Positions 1 to 7,015 of a stretch of DNA of 64,000 nucleotides are shown piece by piece. The stretch's first letter is position 1, and the number at the start of each line of letters is the position of its first letter. The DNA is from CAYPNF01 sp964411985 (GTDB lineage Bacteria > Verrucomicrobiota > Verrucomicrobiia > Limisphaerales > J093), in contig CAYPNF010000011.1 in the NCBI GenBank assembly GCA_964411985.1, forward strand, positions 124,001 to 188,000, in the 5' to 3' direction. The notes below the pieces were generated by a model. The model made no database searches and was not told where the DNA came from. It saw only the letters and a list, made by a program, of their open reading frames with translations. Made by a program: the position numbers and the translations under genes.

Positions 1-1
1 T

Positions 2-409
2 TCCACATCGGGCGGGTTACTGACCTTTTCACGATTCCAGCCGGGTGGGGTCGCCGTGGTGGACTATTTGCGCTATCCTGCGCTGGCGCTGAATACCAGC
101 TATGGATCGCTTCCCGATGGCCAACCTCTCACGCGCCAGACCTTTACTTCTCCGACGCCTGGGATTCCCAACCAGACCGTGCCTGCACCCGTGATTGTGG
201 TCGAAGACGGTCCCGCTGAAGGACTCTTCCATTTCAGTTGGACCACGGTCCCTGGCTTGCTCTACCAGATTGAGTTTCGTGCTACGCTGGCCGGATCCGC
301 ATGGGCGGTGGTGGCGGAAGGGGTTGCTCAAGGCGACGTCATGAGCTTCGAGGACCACCCTCCATCTGGCGCTTCCCAGGGCTATTACCGGGTCGTCGTC
401 CGGTATTGA
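2..409 (+). CDS. Lamin-tail-domain secreted protein, C-terminal end (5' truncated by window)
   Basis: The reading frame is open from base 2, so the gene begins upstream of the window and only the last 135 residues are seen. The first part ends in a segment of the style DGQPLTRQTFTSPTPGIPN, which is typical of the end of lamin-tail (LTD) domains in large secreted proteins of Verrucomicrobia and relatives. It is followed by a tail of about 60 residues with the pattern YQIEF...W...F-D...GYYRVVV. That tail recurs at the C-terminus of six other secreted proteins in this window. The function of the full protein cannot be told; LTD proteins are often CotH-like or nuclease-like surface proteins. An internal GTG at 56 is in frame but is not a convincing start. 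Confidence 0.7.
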   Translation, partial: STSGGLLTFSRFQPGGVAVVDYLRYPALALNTSYGSLPDGQPLTRQTFTSPTPGIPNQTVPAPVIVVEDGPAEGLFHFSWTTVPGLLYQIEFRATLAGSAWAVVAEGVAQGDVMSFEDHPPSGASQGYYRVVVRY

Positions 410-798
410 CCCTGCGGCGCATACTTTGTCTCGACGCTTCGTCGATCCTGCCATTGTCGGACACGGAATAGAGGCGACAGGTTTCGACGAGGATGAACTC
501 CCCGTGAAGGGTGGGCGATGCCTCGCCGAGGCGTCGCATCCAATCTCTCGAACCAGAAGTTGTCTCTCTCTCCCCAAGCGCGGGGAGAGAACCCACGCTT
601 TCGCGGTTCCGTAGCCGTCGTCCCTCGGCGATGGGCGACCTACCCTCTCAAGCGCTCAAAATCATCGACAAAGTGTTGGACGAAGTGTGCGACGAAGTCC
701 ATTCGTGGAGATCCGTGTGATCCGTGATTGCCCTTCCTGCCTGCTTCGGTTTTCATGGTGGAGTATCAACCCACCCACCACTTCAGCCTCGTATTCCG
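410..798. other. 389-base spacer with hairpin, no gene
   Basis: No convincing coding sequence. At 567-590 there is a perfect 9-base-pair hairpin (arm CTCTCCCC, six-base loop AAGCGC). It lacks a following T run on either strand, so it is not a clear terminator. Near 708-730 the phrase ATCCGTGTGATCCGTGATT is a direct near-repeat of ATCCGTG. The last part holds one arm of the inverted-repeat family described at 733-770. Confidence 0.6.
733..770 (+). repeat. Interspersed repeat, copy A (right arm only)
   Basis: CTTCCTGCCTGCTTCGG followed by TTTTCATGGTGGAGTATCAAC closely resembles 5548-5592 and 3156-3205. Only the right arm of the inverted repeat is seen here. Confidence 0.6.
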
Positions 799-2274
799 TC
801 AGGAAGCCGATGAATTCGCGCTGGTGATCTTCCTCGCCCCCAAGGCTGCGCGACCCAGGTTCCGAATCATCCCGCGAAACACTAACTCATGCAGCGGAAA
901 GAGCGCATACCAATAGGCCAGCCCGGAGAATCCAACGGGGTCAAAGGTCGCTGTTTGACGGAGAGTCACGCCGTCCTTGGCGGGTTGCACGTCGAATTCC
1001 AGCCAGGCCCGCCCGGGCAATTTCATTTCCGCAGCAAGCCGCAGGTGGCGTGGCGGCTCGATAGTCTCCACCCGCCAGCAGTCCACCACGTCACCGGGCA
1101 AAAGGTGCTTGGCGTCCCGCCGTCCGCGACGCATGCCGACTCCGCCCACGAGCAGATCGAGCCAGCCGCGCAACTGCCACAATGCATTGCCAAAATACCA
1201 ACCCGTCGATCCACCAATGCGTTCAATCGCCGCGAACGCTGCCTCCGGCGGTACGGACACCGTGACGGTGCGCGTGTCCACGATGCGGTTGCCGAATCGG
1301 ACGCCGCCCCAGTCACGTCTGGGGTTTACAGTACTGAGCGAGTCGGACCACCGGGTTTGTGCGAACTCATGGTCCTCGTTGCGCAACGCGGCCGCGATGG
1401 CCTCGTGGATGCCCATGGGGCGAATGGAAAACGCTTTCAAAGCCGAACAGTCCCGCACCACGGTTTCGTGGCGCATGCTGTCCACGAGAATGCGACCGAC
1501 GCGCGCGTAGAGCGGCGTGACCAGCCCCAGCCACAAGCTGGAAAGTCTTGGGGTGAGCAGGGGCACGGGAATCATGAGCCGCTTGAGTCCCCGCTGCCGG
1601 GCGTATTCGCGCATGATGTCGCCGTAGGACACCCGGTCCGTGCCGCCGATCTCAAAGGTCCGATTCCCGTCGAGCGACACGTCCAGGCCCGCCACAAGAT
1701 AGGCGAGGATGTCCTCGATGGCGATGGGCTGGGCAATCACTTTCACCCAGCGCGGCATGATCATGGCCGGCAACCGTTCGACCAACGCGCGGATGAGTTC
1801 AAACGAGAGGCTGCCGGACCCGATAATGATCGAAGCGCGGAATTCCAAGACCGGCACTCCGCTGGAGCGCAGGACATCGCCCACCTCGTGCCGGCTGCGC
1901 AAGTGGGCCGATAGCTCCTGCCGATCGTCGCCCAGTCCGCCGAGGTAGATGATCCGCCGGACCCCGGCCGCCCGAGCCGCCGCACCGAAGTTTTGGGCGG
2001 CATGGCGATCCTGGTCCGAGAAGTCACTACCTCGCTGCATGGAGTGAACGAGGTAGTAGGCCGTGTCCACGCCCCTCATCGCTTGGCTCAGACGGGCGGA
2101 AGCCAACACGTCGCCCGCGAGAACTTCAGTATTGCCCGCGACGCGCGCGCGCAGGAACTCTGGCTGCCGAGCCAGGCAGCGAATGCTAGTCCCCTGTGCT
2201 TCGAGCGCTTTCAGCAGACGTCCGCCAATGTAACCCGTGGCGCCGGTTAGCAGAACGAGTCGGTGTGTAGCCAT
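799..2274 (-). CDS. NmrA-like SDR oxidoreductase with C-terminal DUF2867
   Basis: A 491-residue cytoplasmic protein. The N-terminus has the NAD(P)-binding Rossmann signature TGATGYIGG and the following YLVHSM, as in atypical short-chain dehydrogenases of the NmrA/YbjT type. The C-terminal 150 or so residues, from about FGNRIVDTRTVTVSVPPEAA onward, match the DUF2867 (SRPBCC-like) domain that is often fused to this fold. The substrate is unknown. The ATG at 2274 is chosen because it sits five residues before the Rossmann strand; the frame extends upstream to 2343 but adds only unlikely sequence. A PAS-domain gene lies 41 bases upstream on the same strand, so the two could be co-transcribed. Confidence 0.85.
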   Translation of the reverse strand: MATHRLVLLTGATGYIGGRLLKALEAQGTSIRCLARQPEFLRARVAGNTEVLAGDVLASARLSQAMRGVDTAYYLVHSMQRGSDFSDQDRHAAQNFGAAARAAGVRRIIYLGGLGDDRQELSAHLRSRHEVGDVLRSSGVPVLEFRASIIIGSGSLSFELIRALVERLPAMIMPRWVKVIAQPIAIEDILAYLVAGLDVSLDGNRTFEIGGTDRVSYGDIMREYARQRGLKRLMIPVPLLTPRLSSLWLGLVTPLYARVGRILVDSMRHETVVRDCSALKAFSIRPMGIHEAIAAALRNEDHEFAQTRWSDSLSTVNPRRDWGGVRFGNRIVDTRTVTVSVPPEAAFAAIERIGGSTGWYFGNALWQLRGWLDLLVGGVGMRRGRRDAKHLLPGDVVDCWRVETIEPPRHLRLAAEMKLPGRAWLEFDVQPAKDGVTLRQTATFDPVGFSGLAYWYALFPLHELVFRGMIRNLGRAALGARKITSANSSAS

Positions 2275-2315
2275 GTGGGTTTGTCCGCACTGAGGGTCGC
2301 CTGGTGTCCTAAGTC

Positions 2316-2798
2316 TCAACCCGGTTTCTGCTGAGACTTCCACTCGTCCAACACGGAGAAGAAGCTTAAGGCGTCCGCGTCATTCGGGTCGGTGAGCAGC
2401 CTTTGCTTCATGCGCAGGATTTCGAGCTCCGTCACGTCCTCCTGCTCGGCTACATAGTAGATCGGTTTGGGGCGGTCGCCGTAGATGGCATAGCAATACC
2501 AGTTCATGAGGAACGGCTCGCCGCTTTTGCGATAGTTCCAGGTCTGCCCATGAAACACTTCGCGCTTCGAGAGCTTTGTTTTAATCGAGCTGACCACGGC
2601 GCGGTCCGTGTGCTTGCCTTGCAGCATGCGCGGGGTCTGATTGGCGATTTCGTCTCGACTGTAACCGGTCATTTTCAGCCAGGCCGCGTTGACGTAAATG
2701 ATGCGCGGACTCTTGGGGCCCTCCAGCTTCGTGTCGGTCACCATGATTCCACGTCGAAGGTTTTCCAGCACGATCAACCAATCGAATTTGAGTTGCAT
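2316..2798 (-). CDS. Single PAS-domain protein
   Basis: A 160-residue soluble protein made almost entirely of one PAS domain. MVTDTKLEG and IIYVNAAWLKMTGYSRDEI form the N-terminal cap and first strands; TPRMLQGKHTDR and YYVAEQEDVTELE match the later PAS core. There is no kinase, cyclase or DNA-binding domain, so it is probably a stand-alone sensor that works through a partner, or a remnant of a larger regulator. The region resembles LOV domains, but Pro replaces the flavin-adduct Cys, so light sensing of the LOV type is not supported. The NmrA-like oxidoreductase lies directly downstream. Confidence 0.85.
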   Translation of the reverse strand: MQLKFDWLIVLENLRRGIMVTDTKLEGPKSPRIIYVNAAWLKMTGYSRDEIANQTPRMLQGKHTDRAVVSSIKTKLSKREVFHGQTWNYRKSGEPFLMNWYCYAIYGDRPKPIYYVAEQEDVTELEILRMKQRLLTDPNDADALSFFSVLDEWKSQQKPG

Positions 2799-3095
2799 AG
2801 TTTTACTTCAGTGTCTCAGTTTTGTCTGTTCAGCTATGACTTATGAGGAAGTTCGCCCGTCTAAATAACGTCTAAGTTGTGTTCTTTGTCAAACATTTGT
2901 GTAAATCTCTTTTAGGGCAGATCTTGGGGCGATACTCGACGATTACTGTGACTTGTTACAATTCTTAGGTGATGCAGGGCCCGCTTCTGTGTAGGATGTG
3001 TGGATGAATTGATCGAAGTTCAGTAACCCATCCAATGGCTTTCGAGGCTCACTGGGTCGAGCGCAGTAGAGCGTTTCGTCTCTCGCAGAGTGCGT

Positions 3096-3205
3096 GGAAA
3101 ACACAAAGAAGAAGGCGGGTTCAGCCGATGGAGGAGGGATACATGGAGGTCTTCTCTTCCTGCCCGCTTCCTCTTCTTCACGGTTGAGCCCCGACAAAAC
3201 CAGTC
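3096..3205. repeat. Interspersed inverted repeat, copy B
   Basis: GCCGATGGAGGAGGG, then a spacer, then CTTCCTGCCCGCTTCC (from 3156) and ACGGTTGAGCCCCGACAAAACC. The order and spacing match copy C at 5499-5592, with scattered substitutions throughout. Confidence 0.55.
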
Positions 3206-3341
3206 ATCCGCAGATGGCACAGATCACCGCAGATTCTCTGAACTTTCGGGAACAGAGAAGACAAGACGGACAAACAGTCCTTCATGCCCCTTCACGCTCT
3301 TCATGGTGCCCCTCAACTCTCCCCCCGGACTTGGAATCGAA

Positions 3342-3370
3342 ACCATGAAGCCGACGGAAGAAGACGGAAG
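3342..3370. repeat. Interspersed repeat, isolated left arm
   Basis: ACCATGAAGCCGACGGAAG followed by AAGACGGAAG is nearly identical to the left arm of copy C at 5499-5527. No right arm follows it, so the element is partial. Confidence 0.6.
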
Positions 3371-3692
3371 CATGATGTGTATCACTGATTGTTTATTGTG
3401 CACTCTGCAGCCGGACGCGTGTTGACTTGTTCATCCCCACGCAGTAGGAGTTCACCATCAAGTCGGGAAAAGTGTGCTTGCGAGCCTCGCTCAACACAAG
3501 AATTCCGTCCTATTTGTTGGATGGGCCTGAAGACATCATTCGGTTTGGGAGAAGCGACACACCAGATCTAGAAGGAGGCCCTACTATTACTACCTTGGCC
3601 CCAGTGTATACCGCGTTGCTCGGCGACCCAACGCTGCGGATGAAATGATAAACGAGTAGGAACTCCAAGCAGGTATATAGTCGAGAATCACC

Positions 3693-5318
3693 GTGAAGAG
3701 AATACCTGAAAGGTTCTTCATTTTTTCGAGCGTCCTGCTATTGATGACGACGCTGGTCTCTGCCAGCGCCGCTCAGTTTGGGGATTTCACTTACACCAAC
3801 GACGGGTCGGCGGTGACAATAACCAAGTACACAGGATCTGGTGGAGATGTGACTGTGCCAGGTGTGATCGAAGGACTTCCGGTCAGTACCATTGGGGTAA
3901 TGGCCTTCGACAGTGGTTTTGGTAGCACCAAGCTGACCCGAGTCACTATCCCTGTAGGCGTCACCACCATCGGGGGCTGGGCCTTCAATGAATGCCGAGG
4001 GCTCACCTCTGTGCAGATTCCCGTGAGTGTCTCGACCATCGGGCTAGGCGCTTTCGCTTGGTGTACCAGTTTGACTAACGTTGCCATCCCTAAAGGGGTG
4101 ACCACTCTATCGCGGACATTTGACGGTTGCAGCAGTTTAGCTGCGGTCACGCTCCCCGATACCGTCACCAATCTCAGCGGTGCCTTTAGCGGTTGTTCCA
4201 GTCTGCCTCAAGTTACTCTGCCCAACAGCGCTAACATGATTAATGACGCTTTTCGAGATTGTACCAGTCTGAGGAGCATCCGTATTCCTGAGAGCGTTGG
4301 AGCCATGGACTATGCCTTTGGCGGCTGCACCAACTTAGCGGCAGTAATTCTTCCCGACGGGATCGTCTCAATCCGCGGGGCGTTTTACGATTGCAGGAGT
4401 CTGACGCGCATCGAGCTACCAGCCTCGTTAAAGAATCTCACGTCTGCCTTCTATGGGTGCGCCGGGCTGACCAACGTCAGCATCCCGAACCAGGCAACCA
4501 ATCTCGATTACGCCTTTGAGGGTTGCACGAGTCTGAGTAAAATCCTGATCCCCAATAGTGTTACCAGCATGCAGGGCGTCTGTAAGGGGTGCACCAGCCT
4601 GACAGAAGCCAATATTCCAGCGAGCATCTCAGTGCTCGCTATTGCTTTCCAGGGGTGCACGAGTCTGCGCTCAATCACTATCCCTACCAACATCACGTTC
4701 ATCGACTACCAGGTGTTCTCCGACTGCAGCAACCTTTCCGAGGTAACGATTCCTGGCAGTGTGACCAATATCGGCGGCTTCGCTTTTTCCGGCTGCACAA
4801 GTCTGACCCGCGTAGAGATCCCCGACAGCGTAAGAACCGTGGACTGGTTTTCATTTGGCGCGTGTCCGAATCTGACCAATGTGACGGTCGGGAAAGGGGT
4901 CGATTTCATCGGGGGAGGGGCATTCTCCGGTTGCAAGAATTTAGCAGGGGTCTACTTTTGGGGCAACCGTCCTAGAATCGATGAAACTATGGTGGAGGTC
5001 TTTTACCATGCCACCCCCACGGTCTACTACCTTCCTGGCACGACTGGCTGGGAGAGTACATTCGCCGGTCGGCCTGCGCTGCTCTGGAATCCAACCATCG
5101 ACGTGGCTTCCCCGAGCTTTGGCGTGGGAGACGGTGGCTTTGGGTTCACCGTTACCGGCACCGCGAACATCCCCATCGTGATCGAGGCTGCGACCGATCT
5201 CACCAACCCGGTCTGGATCCCGGTGCTGACCAACGTGCTCACCGGCGGTTCCCAAGACTTCGCGGACCCAGAGTGGACGAACTCGCCCTCCCGCCTCTAC
5301 CGCATCCGATCGCCGTAG
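3693..5318 (+). CDS. Secreted BspA-type leucine-rich-repeat protein
   Basis: A 541-residue protein with a GTG start and a good Sec signal peptide (basic MKRIPER, hydrophobic core ending near SASAAQ). Residues about 50-420 are LRR_5 (BspA/TpLRR) repeats of the style SLTxVxIPxSVTxIGxxAF-GC. Some units are about 23 residues; others lack the IGxxAF stretch and are about 21. The last 60 residues form the recurring tail (IPIVIEAATDL...W...F-D...RLYRIRSP). BspA-like repeats bind host or surface proteins in some bacteria; here the ligand is unknown. The gene stands alone between long spacers. Confidence 0.85.
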   Translation: MKRIPERFFIFSSVLLLMTTLVSASAAQFGDFTYTNDGSAVTITKYTGSGGDVTVPGVIEGLPVSTIGVMAFDSGFGSTKLTRVTIPVGVTTIGGWAFNECRGLTSVQIPVSVSTIGLGAFAWCTSLTNVAIPKGVTTLSRTFDGCSSLAAVTLPDTVTNLSGAFSGCSSLPQVTLPNSANMINDAFRDCTSLRSIRIPESVGAMDYAFGGCTNLAAVILPDGIVSIRGAFYDCRSLTRIELPASLKNLTSAFYGCAGLTNVSIPNQATNLDYAFEGCTSLSKILIPNSVTSMQGVCKGCTSLTEANIPASISVLAIAFQGCTSLRSITIPTNITFIDYQVFSDCSNLSEVTIPGSVTNIGGFAFSGCTSLTRVEIPDSVRTVDWFSFGACPNLTNVTVGKGVDFIGGGAFSGCKNLAGVYFWGNRPRIDETMVEVFYHATPTVYYLPGTTGWESTFAGRPALLWNPTIDVASPSFGVGDGGFGFTVTGTANIPIVIEAATDLTNPVWIPVLTNVLTGGSQDFADPEWTNSPSRLYRIRSP

Positions 5319-5389
5319 TTTCTTGGGCAGTCAGTGGAGTAGATCACCCGTCACTCAGGGGCGAAAAAGGCAGGTGGGTGCTGACATGA

Positions 5390-5480
5390 TGAACAGGATT
5401 CGCAGGATGGGATTCTATTACATTCAGCATCGTTTGCCTTTCATCCTGTGCATCTGCTCATCCTGTCTCAGTCCCCTTCC
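5390..5480. repeat. ACAGGAT / ATCCTGT inverted and direct short repeats
   Basis: AACAGGATTCGCAGGATGGG on the left and TTTCATCCTGTGCATCTG plus CTCATCCTGTC on the right form direct and inverted copies of the heptamer ATCCTGT. They can fold back across a central 30 or so bases. Confidence 0.5.
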
Positions 5481-5498
5481 TCACAGCCACCCCCTCAA

Positions 5499-5592
5499 AC
5501 CATGAAGCCGATGGAAGAAGGCAGAAGGGGGAGAAATGAAGCCCTCTCTTCCTGCTACTTCGGTTTTCTTCATGGTGAAGCATCAACAAAAC
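5499..5592. repeat. Interspersed imperfect inverted repeat, copy C (fullest)
   Basis: The left arm is 5499-5527 and the right arm is 5548-5576, each 29 bases with a 20-base loop. By direct comparison 20 of 29 positions pair, including nine in a row at the ends (ACCATGAAG / CTTCATGGT). A conserved tail, GTGAAGCATCAACAAAACC, follows. Copies A and B share the right arm and tail. Confidence 0.65.
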
Positions 5593-5736
5593 CGGGCTTC
5601 TGGATTCCCTTTCCTTGTGTCCAGTGAGGGTCTGACTCTGGCTCGAATTCGGGTGGCTAACGGCGGCTTGGGTAGGGCGTGGCGGAGTTCGGGCGGTTCC
5701 AAGAACGCCAGCAACGTCGCCCTCAACTGCACCCAA

Positions 5737-6936
5737 TCAGGGTTTCAGACGGATTCGGTAAAGATGGACCGCCCAGTCCGAGAACTCGTCGGCAAAACCG
5801 TCCGGTGTCGCGGAGAGGGTACGCTTTTCACCAAGCACCTCCACGTCTCCCGGTCCTTGACCCCCAGCGAACAGGAACCGGGCCTGGGTCTTGCCTGGTC
5901 TCATGGCGACCGCAAAAAGGTAGTGGTGATCCCCATGGCGCTTCAGCATGGTTGCGATCGGGACCTGTGGGTTGTCGGAGTTAACCCGAACCAAACCGGC
6001 AAGTGTGGTGGAGTTCAGAACGGGGGCGAGTTGCGTAATCTGAGCGTTGATCTCCGTGATTCCGGCAAGCATCTCAGGGTCTTCCAGAATCGCGGCTTCG
6101 CGGAACCGCGGTTTCCATTCGTGCACGAAGTAGATCAGCCCCATGGAGCCATGGATGATGGACATCCACGCTTCCGACCGCACCTGCGAAGGGGTGGCCT
6201 TGCGATCGGGGTTCCCGATCCGCGTGCACTCCAGGCAGTTCCAGACCAGTTTCTTGCCCTCCGTCCATTGAACCAGTCGTTCGACTCCCCGCGGGACAAA
6301 CCAGAGGTTCCCCGCTACCTCCGGTTGGTCGTGAACCACAGGGTAGATGTCGAAAGATACAATATCGCCGCCCTTCACGTACTCGGGATAGTCCTCCATG
6401 TGGTTCCGCCGGACCCCTCTGCCGATGTAGTTATCATAGGCAACCCCTTGGCCAAGGTTGAGGAGCACAGGACGCGAAGGATCGTTCTTCCGAATCCGTA
6501 AGTAGTCCTCGACGATCTTGAGCGGTGCGATGGGCGGGCCGTAGCCAACTCCGATCTTCAAGGCCTGAGCGTTGTCCGGCTCATCCCCGTGCATCCAGCC
6601 CGCGATCACCCGATCCTGGAGATGTTTGAGTCCCGTCTCGTTCTGCTCGCAGATGACACGCATCCCTGCTTTCTTCAGCAAGGAGAGTTGCTCCTCGGTA
6701 GGACCTTTCCAAAGCCCGACGTAAGTGTTAATCCCCGCCTTTTGGAAGCGGCTCGCGTTCCGCGGGTCTTGGAGCCAGACCGCAATCGGGAAGTAGCCAG
6801 GATCCGCGTTGGGGCCATTCGTCCAGCGTGCGTAGGCGTTGGTCGCCGGTTCCTTAGCCTCGCCAGCCAGGCCGCTTTGGAGCATGCCTGACAAGGCCAG
6901 CACTAGGCACGCTTTCGGGAAGGAAATGGGCTTCAT
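5737..6936 (-). CDS. Secreted glycoside-hydrolase-like TIM-barrel protein
   Basis: A 399-residue protein with a signal peptide (MKPISFPK followed by a hydrophobic stretch ending near SGLAGEA). The body reads like a TIM-barrel glycosidase: FPIAVWLQDP, INTYVGLWKGP, AGWMHGDEPDN, DIVSFDIYPV and GLIYFVHEW are successive strand/loop segments of the kind seen in beta-galactosidase-like (GH42/GH-A clan) proteins. HGDEPDN and SFDIYP could hold catalytic acids, but I cannot assign the family or substrate. It is transcribed away from mutL; the 79-base gap between them holds divergent start regions. Confidence 0.65.
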   Translation of the reverse strand: MKPISFPKACLVLALSGMLQSGLAGEAKEPATNAYARWTNGPNADPGYFPIAVWLQDPRNASRFQKAGINTYVGLWKGPTEEQLSLLKKAGMRVICEQNETGLKHLQDRVIAGWMHGDEPDNAQALKIGVGYGPPIAPLKIVEDYLRIRKNDPSRPVLLNLGQGVAYDNYIGRGVRRNHMEDYPEYVKGGDIVSFDIYPVVHDQPEVAGNLWFVPRGVERLVQWTEGKKLVWNCLECTRIGNPDRKATPSQVRSEAWMSIIHGSMGLIYFVHEWKPRFREAAILEDPEMLAGITEINAQITQLAPVLNSTTLAGLVRVNSDNPQVPIATMLKRHGDHHYLFAVAMRPGKTQARFLFAGGQGPGDVEVLGEKRTLSATPDGFADEFSDWAVHLYRIRLKP

Positions 6937-6978
6937 CGTCTCCTAGTATCTGGACCCAAAGGAGAAATGCGATTTCTT

Positions 6979-7007
6979 TTTCCACAGACCCTTTGCGCCA
7001 CTATAAT
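6979..7007 (+). promoter_or_regulatory. Candidate mutL promoter, near-leaderless
   Basis: TTTCCA (6979-6984) is separated by 17 bases from a perfect TATAAT (7002-7007). A start site seven bases on would be at about 7014, two bases before the mutL ATG, so the transcript would be almost leaderless. No Shine-Dalgarno-like sequence precedes that ATG. Confidence 0.5.
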
Positions 7008-7015
7008 GACCCGCG

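Larger units (their letters stand above)
2799..3692. other. 894-base spacer with interspersed repeats, no convincing gene
   Basis: Open frames here (for example 3090-3425 plus) have low-complexity, unlikely protein content and no recognisable start region. The spacer carries two pieces of the inverted-repeat family (about 3096-3205 and 3342-3370). It also has phrases such as CATCCGCAGATGGCACAG and two near copies of CTTCATG-CCCTTCACG-style text near 3280-3310. It separates the divergent PAS gene and leucine-rich-repeat gene, so promoters for both should lie here, but I could not identify one with confidence. Confidence 0.6.
5319..5736. other. 418-base spacer filled by repeats, no gene
   Basis: It lies between the end of the LRR gene and the end of the convergent glycosidase-like gene. 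It contains the ACAGGAT/ATCCTGT repeats (5390-5480) and the best copy of the inverted repeat (5499-5592). No coding sequence or clear terminator is seen. Confidence 0.6.

Noticed and set aside
2316..2798. LOV-type blue-light sensor
   Set aside because: The PAS domain aligns well with LOV cores (TGYSRDEI, RMLQG, TDRA), but the flavin-adduct Cys is Pro and the preceding Asn is Thr. This TPRMLQG pattern is usual in ordinary PAS domains.
3090..3425. 111-residue ORF in the spacer before the LRR gene
   Set aside because: It lies over interspersed repeats, has no family likeness and an improbable composition.
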